Shown piece by piece: positions 43,086-50,400 of a stretch of 63,203 bases of DNA. The stretch comes from an uncultured Lachnospiraceae bacterium (GTDB lineage Bacteria > Bacillota > Clostridia > Lachnospirales > Lachnospiraceae), in assembly GCA_947625015.1 (NCBI GenBank), contig CANQMR010000020.1:1-63203 (forward strand), in the 5' to 3' direction. The notes beneath the pieces were generated by a model. The model was not told the DNA's origin. It did not search any database and saw only the letters and a list, made by a program, of their open reading frames with translations. Positions within the stretch are counted from its first letter, which is position 1, and each line of letters begins with the position of its first letter. Both the position numbers and the translations under genes were made by a program.

Positions 43086-44836
43086 CAGTCTGCACCTCCT
43101 GCTTCATCAAAATCACCGCTGCCGCCGGTCTGGGATTCATAGATATCCCGGTAAATCTCGTTGTTTGCCAACAGCTCTTCATGGGTGCCAAAGCCGTCGA
43201 TTGCGCCGTCTTCCATAACAATAATCCGGTCTGCATTTTCCACGCTGGAAATTCTCTGGGCAATAATCAGTTTTGTCGTTCCCGGAATCTCCTCTCTGAA
43301 TGCCTTGCGGATTTTCGCATCGGTAGCCGTATCCACAGCGCTGGTTGAATCGTCCAAAATCAGTATCTTCGGTTTTTTGAGCAGGGCTCTGGCGATACAG
43401 AGTCTCTGCTTCTGCCCGCCGGACACATTGGTGCCGCCCTGTTCAATATAGGTGTCATATCCATCCGGCAGATTCGTGATAAACTCGTCTGCGCAGGCCA
43501 GTTTGCAGGCATGAATACACTCCTCCCGGCTGGCGTTCATATCTCCCCAACGCAGGTTTTCCAAAATGGTGCCGGAAAACAGCACATTTTTCTGAAGCAC
43601 AACCGCCACCTGATTTCTAAGGGTTTCCAAATCGTAGCTTCTGACATCCTTGCCGCCTACCTTTACAGCGCCTTCGGACACATCATAAATCCGGCTGATT
43701 AAGTTTGCTAAAGATGTCTTAGAGCTTCCGGTTCCTCCGATAATTCCGATGGTCTCGCCGGAATGAATCTTTAAGTTAATATCCTTAAGCACCCACTCCG
43801 CCGCATTTTTATGATAACTGAAATTCACATGTTCAAAGGAAATGCTGCCGTCCGGCACATCAGTATCCGGATTTTCCGGATTGGTCAGGCTGCTCTTTTC
43901 ATTGAGCACCTCCGCAATTCTCCTAGCGCTGGCCATACTCATGGTAATCATAACAAAGACCATGGACAGCATCATCAGGCTCATCAATATATTCATGCAG
44001 TATGTAAACAGACTCATCAATTCTCCTGTCTCTAACTCGGAGAATACAATCATTTTTGCGCCCATCCAGGAAATCAGCATAATACAGGTGTACACCGTAG
44101 CCATCATAACCGGAGAATTGAGCATAACTATGCTCTCCGCTTTCACAAACATATTATAGAGATTGTTGCTGGCCCTGGTAAAGCGTTCCCGCTCATAGTC
44201 CTCCCGCACAAAGGCTTTCACCACCCGGATTGCGGAGACATTTTCCTGCACGCTCTCATTTAAATCGTCGTACTTGGGAAATACCTGATTAAAGTATTTC
44301 ATGGCAAAATGAATGATAACCCCCAATATGCAGCCTAAGACTAAAACCGCCCCCAGATATATGCTCGCCAGTCTGGCGCTGATAAAAAAGGCCATGCACA
44401 TGGCGCATACCAGACTGAACAGCGCCCGTATGCACATGCGGAGAATCATCTGATAGGCATTCTGTATATTGGTTACATCGGTTGTCATACGGGTAACTAA
44501 GCCCGCTGTAGAAAATTTATCAATGTTGGCAAAAGAAAAGGTCTGAATATTCTCATACATCCCCTTCCTTAAATTTCTGGCAAGCCCGGCAGACGCCCTT
44601 GCGCCGTATCGTCCCCCCAGTATGCCGGCAGCTAAACCGATTGCCGCCGCCACCACCATAACGCCGCCGATTTTATAAATATGGTTAATATCTCCTGCCT
44701 CCACGCCGTTGTCAATGATGGAGGCCATCAGCAAAGGGATTACCATTTCCATGATAACCTCCAATACCATAAAGCATGGCGTCAAAACGGAATCCTTTAT
44801 ATATCCATGTAATTGTTTTCCCAGTGTCTTTAACAT
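43085..44836 (-). CDS. ABC exporter half-transporter (degenerate-site subunit)
   Basis: A 583-residue membrane-ATPase fusion. Six helices, then Walker A IIGGTGSSKTSLANLISRI, signature NVSGGQKQRLCIARALL and Walker B ILILDDSTSAVDTA. The usual catalytic Glu after Walker B is Asp here, and this is typical of the inactive site in heterodimeric exporters. It should assemble with the 641-residue partner. The MarR regulator gene lies 51 nt upstream, so expression is probably derepressed by a transported drug. Confidence 0.92.
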   Translation of the reverse strand: MLKTLGKQLHGYIKDSVLTPCFMVLEVIMEMVIPLLMASIIDNGVEAGDINHIYKIGGVMVVAAAIGLAAGILGGRYGARASAGLARNLRKGMYENIQTFSFANIDKFSTAGLVTRMTTDVTNIQNAYQMILRMCIRALFSLVCAMCMAFFISARLASIYLGAVLVLGCILGVIIHFAMKYFNQVFPKYDDLNESVQENVSAIRVVKAFVREDYERERFTRASNNLYNMFVKAESIVMLNSPVMMATVYTCIMLISWMGAKMIVFSELETGELMSLFTYCMNILMSLMMLSMVFVMITMSMASARRIAEVLNEKSSLTNPENPDTDVPDGSISFEHVNFSYHKNAAEWVLKDINLKIHSGETIGIIGGTGSSKTSLANLISRIYDVSEGAVKVGGKDVRSYDLETLRNQVAVVLQKNVLFSGTILENLRWGDMNASREECIHACKLACADEFITNLPDGYDTYIEQGGTNVSGGQKQRLCIARALLKKPKILILDDSTSAVDTATDAKIRKAFREEIPGTTKLIIAQRISSVENADRIIVMEDGAIDGFGTHEELLANNEIYRDIYESQTGGSGDFDEAGGAD

Positions 44837-44887
44837 CGTGTCTCTCCTTTACCTGTTTATTGTATGCCTCAGAATAAAATTATGTTT

Positions 44888-45370
44888 CTAGGGCGAGAGA
44901 TTATCCTGCATTTTTTTCACCACCTGCAAAAAAGTCTCTAATTCCTCCTGCGCAATCCCCCTGCAAAGGATTTCTTCAATCTGAAGCTGCCCCTGCTCAA
45001 TTTTTTGAATGTAGGATTTGGCCTTATCCGTTATGCATACTTTTTTTAAACGGCTGTCCTCCTCCCCCGCCTGCCTTAAGATATATCCTTTTTCCTCCAT
45101 GGATTTCAGCGTTCCGGCAAGAGAAGATTTTCCTATTTTAAACTGCTTTTCAATATCCTTCTGGTAAATATCCTTTCCCTCATTGGCTGCTAAGTGGGCA
45201 ATGATGAGTCCGTTAATCATCGACACGCCCTCGAATCCGCTTTCCCGTATCAGTCCCTCCATTCTTCGCCGCAGCATATGGTCTAACGCCTTGACCTGAT
45301 AAATGATTCCCCCCTCATGGCAGGAACCGCTCATCATATGAGACAATTCACACTCTTTTTCTTTTCTCAA
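44888..45370 (-). CDS. MarR-family transcriptional regulator
   Basis: A 160-residue winged-helix protein: YQKDIEKQFKIGKSSLAGTL is the recognition region and EDSRLKKVCITDKAKSYIQ the wing. It controls the downstream ABC exporter pair. The likely start is a TTG at 45370 with AAGGGG 8 nt upstream; the first ATG (45337) has no site. A 15-codon leader frame ends by overlapping this TTG. The promoter at 45495-45523 carries dyads suited to MarR binding. Confidence 0.87.
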   Translation of the reverse strand: MRKEKECELSHMMSGSCHEGGIIYQVKALDHMLRRRMEGLIRESGFEGVSMINGLIIAHLAANEGKDIYQKDIEKQFKIGKSSLAGTLKSMEEKGYILRQAGEEDSRLKKVCITDKAKSYIQKIEQGQLQIEEILCRGIAQEELETFLQVVKKMQDNLSP

Positions 45371-45474
45371 TTTGTCATCCCCTTTGATTCATTGCCGGAT
45401 TTCTCGAAATTCATGCTCCAAAACGACAGCCGGTTTCCTGCATTTATTCCGTCTGCCGCCGGAAAGTTTGTTTT

Positions 45475-45523
45475 CGAACTGTTCGGCAACGAACATTATA
45501 TTCCTCTTTCTTTATAAATGCAA
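45475..45523 (-). promoter_or_regulatory. MarR operon promoter with overlapping dyads
   Basis: TTGCAT (45518-45523) and TATAAT (45495-45500) are spaced 17 nt on the minus strand. Directly downstream of the -10 lie two overlapping perfect dyads, GTTCG-GCAA-CGAAC (45481-45494) and CGAAC-T-GTTCG (45475-45485), probably the MarR operator. The rest of the 357-nt gap (45371-45727) holds a 120-nt leader and a terminator. Confidence 0.7.
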
Positions 45524-45593
45524 TAGCTTTTAAAATTCTTCACAGGATAAACACAATTTTATTCTATTGACTTTTCGTCAATATAAAATCACA

Positions 45594-45629
45594 CATAAAA
45601 AAAGAATGCATTTTGAAAACACATTCTTT
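45594..45629 (-). terminator. Terminator of the CorC-like gene
   Basis: AAAGAATG (45601-45608) pairs with CATTCTTT (45622-45629), and on the minus strand a run of seven T follows (45597-45603). Confidence 0.7.
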
Positions 45630-45727
45630 CTTTTCCTTACATTCTGCTGCCATCTCTTTTCGTATTCCATTCTTCTTCCTGATATTTTTTCTATTCTCTT
45701 GTTCTCCTCTATTCTTCTGCTCCTTCT

Positions 45728-46588
45728 CTACTCTTCTGCCCCTTCTGTATTTTCCTCTTCCGGCATCTTCCGTATCCGCACTTCTGTAATCATTCTTTCT
45801 TCCCACTCTAAAGCCTCAAACAAAAAACCCTTATAGGGAATGCGAATCCGCTCCTTTTTCTCCGGAAGCCTTCCAAACTCATAAAGCATGAAGCCGTTGA
45901 CCGTATCAATGTCCTCCTCCGGGAACTCAATGTCGAACCGCTCTTTCAGCTCCTCCAGCTTCGTACTCCCCTTAACAATATAACCGTCTCCTGCGGCCAT
46001 TTTCATAATATCCGTTTCTTCCTCGTCGTGTTCGTCTAAAATATCTCCCACAATGACCTCAAGAATATCCTCTAAAGCCACCACGCCTTCCGTCTGTCCA
46101 TATTCATCTACCACGATAGCCATATGATTCTTGGCTGCCTGCATCTGATTAAACAGCTTACTGATTTTCTGGGTTGGCGGAATAAAAAAGGGTTCGGTCA
46201 CCACTTCCCTGATTCTCTGCTGCGGATTCTTCATATACGCCGCCACAGCATCCTTCATATGTAAAATTCCAATCATATTGTCCATATCCTCTTCATACAC
46301 CGGATACCGGGAATAATGATTGGCAAGCATAATGTCAATCGCCTCCTGCATATCCATATCCGCTTCCATACAGACCATTTTCTGTCTCGGCGTCATTACA
46401 TCTTTGGCCTCTTTATCCCGGAACTCAAACACATTGGTAATCATTTCCGCTTCATCTGTATGTAACGTCCCCTGCTCCTGCCGTTCCTCAATAATGGATA
46501 ATATCTCTTCCTCCACAGCTTCCGCCTGGTCTTCACTGCTTTTCTTATTAAACAAAGATTTCAAACTTCCTGAACCGCCCTTTGCCAC
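45728..46588 (-). CDS. CorC/HlyC-type CBS-domain protein
   Basis: A 286-residue soluble protein. Two CBS domains cover about 65-185 (VMTPRQKMVCMEADMDMQEA, VVDEYGQTEGVVALEDILEV). The CorC_HlyC domain ends the protein (IDTVNGFMLYEFGRLPEKKE). The membrane (CNNM) domain of larger homologues is absent, as in E. coli CorC, which acts in Mg/Co handling. The start is a GTG with GAGGGG 7 nt upstream. Giant hairpin B lies upstream of its start, and the gene is followed by a clear terminator. Confidence 0.87.
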   Translation of the reverse strand: MAKGGSGSLKSLFNKKSSEDQAEAVEEEILSIIEERQEQGTLHTDEAEMITNVFEFRDKEAKDVMTPRQKMVCMEADMDMQEAIDIMLANHYSRYPVYEEDMDNMIGILHMKDAVAAYMKNPQQRIREVVTEPFFIPPTQKISKLFNQMQAAKNHMAIVVDEYGQTEGVVALEDILEVIVGDILDEHDEEETDIMKMAAGDGYIVKGSTKLEELKERFDIEFPEEDIDTVNGFMLYEFGRLPEKKERIRIPYKGFLFEALEWEERMITEVRIRKMPEEENTEGAEE

Positions 46589-46661
46589 CTTATAACCCCT
46601 CTTTCTTCTCTCTTTGTATATGAACTATAGCACTCCTCTTCCCCGCCGTCAACACCCGCCC

Positions 46662-47158
46662 CTCCCGGATTCCGGCGGATATCTTCACCGTATCCGCCAG
46701 TTTTATATTTGCGAAACCGCCGCAGTTAATTCTTTCCCATTTTCCCGCACTGTTTTCGGTTTTAAGAAATCCTGCTGCCGGTCTGTCCTGCATGTTTGAT
46801 TGCATGTGCTTTCGAAGAACTCACACCGGGAAGGGGTGACTGGGAAACATCTTAAGCCCCTTTGAAAACGCCGGTACTTGCGGAGGACATAAAAGTTTAC
46901 CCTATTCTATAGACTTAGATGTCCTCCGCTTATGTACCGTTGCGTTTTCAACAGAGCGAAAGCGTGGCTGTAAGATGTTTGCCCAGCACCCCTAACCCGG
47001 TGCTCAGACACTTCTTCGCACATGCAACATGCAGGACAGACCGGCAGCGGATTTCTAAAAAACCGCGTGTCGGGAAAATCGGGAAAAGAATTACCCTGCG
47101 GCGGTATATCTGCAATATTTAAGGCGGATACGGTGAAGATATCCGCCGGAATCGGGAG
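46662..47158. repeat. Giant hairpin repeat, copy B
   Basis: About 497 nt forming one long stem. Outer blocks: 46662-46667/47153-47158, a perfect 30-bp block 46669-46698/47123-47152, a perfect 10-bp block 46716-46725/47096-47105 and an A/T-rich block 46727-46738/47081-47093. The inner 339-nt core (46740-47078) matches copy A at 331 positions. The outer arms do not match copy A closely, yet pair within themselves. It lies 21 nt after the mazF stop and ends about 75 nt before the CorC-like gene. No promoter, protein or target-site duplication was found. Confidence 0.92.
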
Positions 47159-47179
47159 TATCATTGTCGTTGGAAGGGG

Positions 47180-47530
47180 TTAGAGGGAAAGGCTGATTTT
47201 TAATGCCTGGTTGACGGTTCCCATAATGTCGTCGTCTAAGTGGCATACCTTTTCCCGGAGCCTCTGTTTATCAATGGTTCGTACCTGCTCTAACAGAATG
47301 ACGGAATCCTTTGCAATATGGCAGCGGTTGGCCGCCAACTCCACATGCGTGGGAATTTTGGCCTTATTCTGCCGACTGGTAATGGCCGCACAGATTACGG
47401 TGGAACTGTAACGGTTCCCTGCTTCATTCTGTATAATCAGTACCGGCCGGATTCCTCCCTGCTCAGAGCCCACAACCGGCCGTAAATCCGCATAATAAAT
47501 ATCGCCTCTCGTCACAAACACTGGTATCAC
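47180..47530 (-). CDS. mazF: MazF/PemK-family endoribonuclease toxin without an adjacent antitoxin
   Basis: A 116-residue toxin of the Bacillus NdoA (EndoA) type: [60 protein letters not shown] and [15 protein letters not shown]. It cuts single-stranded mRNA at short sites. In Bacillus the antitoxin gene ndoAI lies between alr and this gene; here the 165-nt gap has no convincing frame. The start is one of three in-frame GTG codons (47530, 47521 or 47515); GGAG lies 10 nt before 47521. Confidence 0.9.
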   Translation of the reverse strand: MIPVFVTRGDIYYADLRPVVGSEQGGIRPVLIIQNEAGNRYSSTVICAAITSRQNKAKIPTHVELAANRCHIAKDSVILLEQVRTIDKQRLREKVCHLDDDIMGTVNQALKISLSL

Positions 47531-47695
47531 TCTCCAAATACAAATTCCTGACGATTGCCGCCTACAGCCTGCTATGTAGTCTGCCGCTTATGCCGCAGGC
47601 CCCCGTCAGGTATTTTAAGTATTACCATAGTATTCCAGAGCTATTCAGTTTGTGCGGTACTTTTATCTTTTTTCTCACGTAATAAATCGTATTCC
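47531..47695 (-). other. alr-mazF intergenic region with stem-loops
   Basis: No antitoxin gene is seen. On the minus strand CCTGACG and CGTCAGG (near 47552 and 47606) are complementary and enclose GCCTGC/GCAGGC. This gives a nested hairpin of about 60 nt shortly before the mazF start, which could limit its translation. Two frames of only 18 codons exist and are not called. Confidence 0.5.
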
Positions 47696-48856
47696 TTATA
47701 CAAGATAATTCTTCTCCCCTACCTGCTTTCCGTCGCGATAAAAAAGCCTCGGCACCCTTCGGTTAATATCACAGACAAACTCATAATTAAAGCTTGCAGA
47801 CATGGCGGCCGGTTCCTCCACAGGCAGAATATTCCCGCCCTGGGAGCCAAACAGCACTACCTCGTCCCCCACCTGAACCTCCGGCAGATGAGTCACATCA
47901 ATCATGGTCTGGTCCATACATACCCGTCCTACAATCGGCGCATAGCTGCCGTTCACCAACACCCGGCCCTGGTTCGACAACGCTCTGGGATAACCGTCGG
48001 CATACCCCACGCCGATAGTGGCAATGCGTTTGTCCTCCGTCAGCACATAAGTACCCCCATAACCGATACTTTCGCCGGAAGGCACCCATTTCACGTTAGT
48101 TATATGCGTCTTAAACGCCATGGCCGGGTGCAGGACGCATGCCTCCCGATTCATCTCCTCTGAGGGATACAAGCCGTAAATGGCAATTCCCGCCCGGACC
48201 ATATCATATGTATCATTCGGCATTTCCATAATTCCCGCACTGTTGGAAATATGCCGGATTGGAAAGGTTACTCCCCTTTGCTCCAGCCAGCCCAACACAT
48301 GCGTGTATAATTGCAGTTGTCCTAAGGCCGAAGTCTTATCCTTTTCATCTGCTTTATAATAGTGGGTGTAAATCCCCTCTGCCTCTATGCCCGGCAGCTT
48401 TGTAATCTCTGCAATGATATCCGCATTTTCTTCGGTACAGGCAAATCCGATGCGGTTCATTCCCGTATCCAGCTTAATATGCAGTTTCGCTGTGATTCCA
48501 AGGGAGACGGCCGCCTCTGACAGGGCTTTTGCCTGTTCCATGGTAAAGACAGTCTGGGTAACATGATGGGCAACCAATTCCGGGAACTGGCTTTCATCTG
48601 TTACGCCAAGAATCAAAATGGGCTTTTCGACCCCTGCATTCCTAAGCTCTACCGCCTCATCTAAACAGGCCACCCCGTAATAATCCGTCAAATCCGCTAC
48701 CGCCTCCGCTACCTCGATAGCCCCATGTCCATAGGCATTGGCTTTAATCACTGCCAGCATTTTCTTCCCCGCCGGAAGAAAGCCCCGCAATGTCTCTATG
48801 TTCTTTCGGATAGCGCTCAAATCAATGTCCGCCTGTACCCTGTAATATCTGTCCAT
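47696..48856 (-). CDS. alr: Alanine racemase
   Basis: PLP enzyme that makes D-alanine for peptidoglycan. The PLP lysine is K38 in MLAVIKANAYGHGAIEVA. The second catalytic Tyr is in the SIGYGGTYVL segment, and GVGYADGYPRALSNQGRVL with CMDQTMIDVTHL marks the C-terminal domain. Length 386 residues from the ATG at 48856 (AGAGGA 8 nt upstream). It follows nnr, the usual Firmicutes neighbour, and precedes mazF. Confidence 0.95.
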   Translation of the reverse strand: MDRYYRVQADIDLSAIRKNIETLRGFLPAGKKMLAVIKANAYGHGAIEVAEAVADLTDYYGVACLDEAVELRNAGVEKPILILGVTDESQFPELVAHHVTQTVFTMEQAKALSEAAVSLGITAKLHIKLDTGMNRIGFACTEENADIIAEITKLPGIEAEGIYTHYYKADEKDKTSALGQLQLYTHVLGWLEQRGVTFPIRHISNSAGIMEMPNDTYDMVRAGIAIYGLYPSEEMNREACVLHPAMAFKTHITNVKWVPSGESIGYGGTYVLTEDKRIATIGVGYADGYPRALSNQGRVLVNGSYAPIVGRVCMDQTMIDVTHLPEVQVGDEVVLFGSQGGNILPVEEPAAMSASFNYEFVCDINRRVPRLFYRDGKQVGEKNYLV

Positions 48857-48870
48857 GTTCAAGTTCCTCT

Positions 48871-50355
48871 CTAACGCATTACCTCTCCTAAGGAATCAAT
48901 AATATCCGAAGCCAGCATAGCATATTTGCCCTTCTTCTCTGCCGCCTTATCTCCTGCCTGACAATGTACAAAGGTTCCCATCTTTGCTGCCTCTAATAAG
49001 TCCAGCCCTCCGGCTAACATTCCTGCAATAATGCCGGAAAGCACATCACCGGAACCTCCGGTAGACATTCCGTTATTGCCCGCCAGATTGATATAGGTCT
49101 GCATATCCCCATTGGTGACAATGGATTTGGCGTCCTTTAACACAAGCGTAACGCCCATCTGCTTTGCAAAACGCTTCGCCACTTCAAAACGCTTGTTCAT
49201 GATTTCCGGTACGGTACACCCCAACAGGCGGCTCATTTCTTTCATGTGCGGCGTCATAATCATAGGCACCGAAGAGGTCTCTAACAGCTCCATATTTTCC
49301 GATAAAATGTTAAGGGCGTCTGCGTCTACCACCAGCGGCACCTCGGAATTCATCAAAAGCTCGTAAAGCATCCGCTCTGATGTGGAATCCACGCCAAGTC
49401 CCGGTCCCACCGCAATGGCTGTCGCCCACCGCATAGCGTCTTCAATGCAGGAAAGCGCGCCCTCGTAATCCTCATAGGTCATCATAACCGCCTCGGGAAG
49501 CTGGGACTGGATAATGGTCCGGTTGCTCTCATGGGTATAGATTTTCACAATGCCTGCGCCGGCAGTGTAGGCCGCCTTGCCGCACAAATAAGCAGCTCCG
49601 GACATATTTTTACTCCCGGCGATTATCGCCACCTTTCCATAGGTGCCCTTATTGGAATTATCCATTCGTCTCGGAAGTTTATCCATATCGCTCTCATCAT
49701 AGGCGTAAATCTGGGGCCTTACCTGATTGACGGCCACCGCAGGAAAACCGATATCCGCACACACTACGGTACCGCAGTAATCAATGCCGTCGGAAAAAAA
49801 CATGCCAATTTTCCTAAGACCAAAAGTCACCGTATAGTCCGCCCGAAAAGCCACGCCTAATATATCCCCCGAAGTGGCGTCTATGCCGGAAGGCACATCA
49901 ATAGCCACCTTAAGAGCGTCTAACTGATTCAATGCCTCAATGGCTTTCGCCTGAGCGCCCTCAATCTTTCTGGAAAGTCCCACTCCGAAAATACCGTCAA
50001 CCACTACGCTGTAATCCTTATTGGGAATTGTTTTCCGCAGACGGATTCCCATGTTGTGAAGGATATTTTTCTGAATCTGGAACTGCGGAGACGTCTTTGT
50101 CATACCGCCCACAAAATAGATATCCACATTATAGCCCCGGCCAATCAGAATACGGCCTACTGCCAGACCGTCTCCCCCGTTATTGCCGCTCTCTACGGCA
50201 ATCAGAATGCGGCCGCCTGAAGTATTCCACTTTTCAATCTGCGCCGCCACTTCCATGGCCGCCCGCTCCATCAACACCTCTGCCGGAATCCCTACTCTTT
50301 TGATTGCGTAAGAATCAATGGCCTGCATTTCTTTTTTGGTAACAATATACTGCAT
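48871..50355 (-). CDS. nnr: Bifunctional NAD(P)H-hydrate epimerase / dehydratase
   Basis: Repairs hydrated NADH and NADPH. The N-terminal YjeF_N domain (about 1-215) has AVESGNNGGDGLAVGRILI and VDGIFGVGLSRKIEG. The C-terminal YjeF_C dehydratase (about 225-494) has GTYGKVAIIAGSKNMSGAAY, AIAVGPGLGVDSTSERML and NNGMSTGGSGDVLSGIIAGM. Length 494 residues is normal. It is 8 nt upstream of alr. Confidence 0.95.
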   Translation of the reverse strand: MQYIVTKKEMQAIDSYAIKRVGIPAEVLMERAAMEVAAQIEKWNTSGGRILIAVESGNNGGDGLAVGRILIGRGYNVDIYFVGGMTKTSPQFQIQKNILHNMGIRLRKTIPNKDYSVVVDGIFGVGLSRKIEGAQAKAIEALNQLDALKVAIDVPSGIDATSGDILGVAFRADYTVTFGLRKIGMFFSDGIDYCGTVVCADIGFPAVAVNQVRPQIYAYDESDMDKLPRRMDNSNKGTYGKVAIIAGSKNMSGAAYLCGKAAYTAGAGIVKIYTHESNRTIIQSQLPEAVMMTYEDYEGALSCIEDAMRWATAIAVGPGLGVDSTSERMLYELLMNSEVPLVVDADALNILSENMELLETSSVPMIMTPHMKEMSRLLGCTVPEIMNKRFEVAKRFAKQMGVTLVLKDAKSIVTNGDMQTYINLAGNNGMSTGGSGDVLSGIIAGMLAGGLDLLEAAKMGTFVHCQAGDKAAEKKGKYAMLASDIIDSLGEVMR

Positions 50356-50400
50356 ACTCCTTCTCCTATATATGATATACTGAACATTACTGTTTTCCGG

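Noticed and set aside
40602-47158. Giant hairpins as integron attC sites, retron msr/msd or IS elements
   Set aside because: No integrase, reverse transcriptase or transposase is encoded near either copy, and no attC core boxes or target duplications were seen.
46590-47164. Open frames inside giant hairpin B
   Set aside because: Same reason: mirror products of the repeat, without start signals, and truncated differently from copy A.
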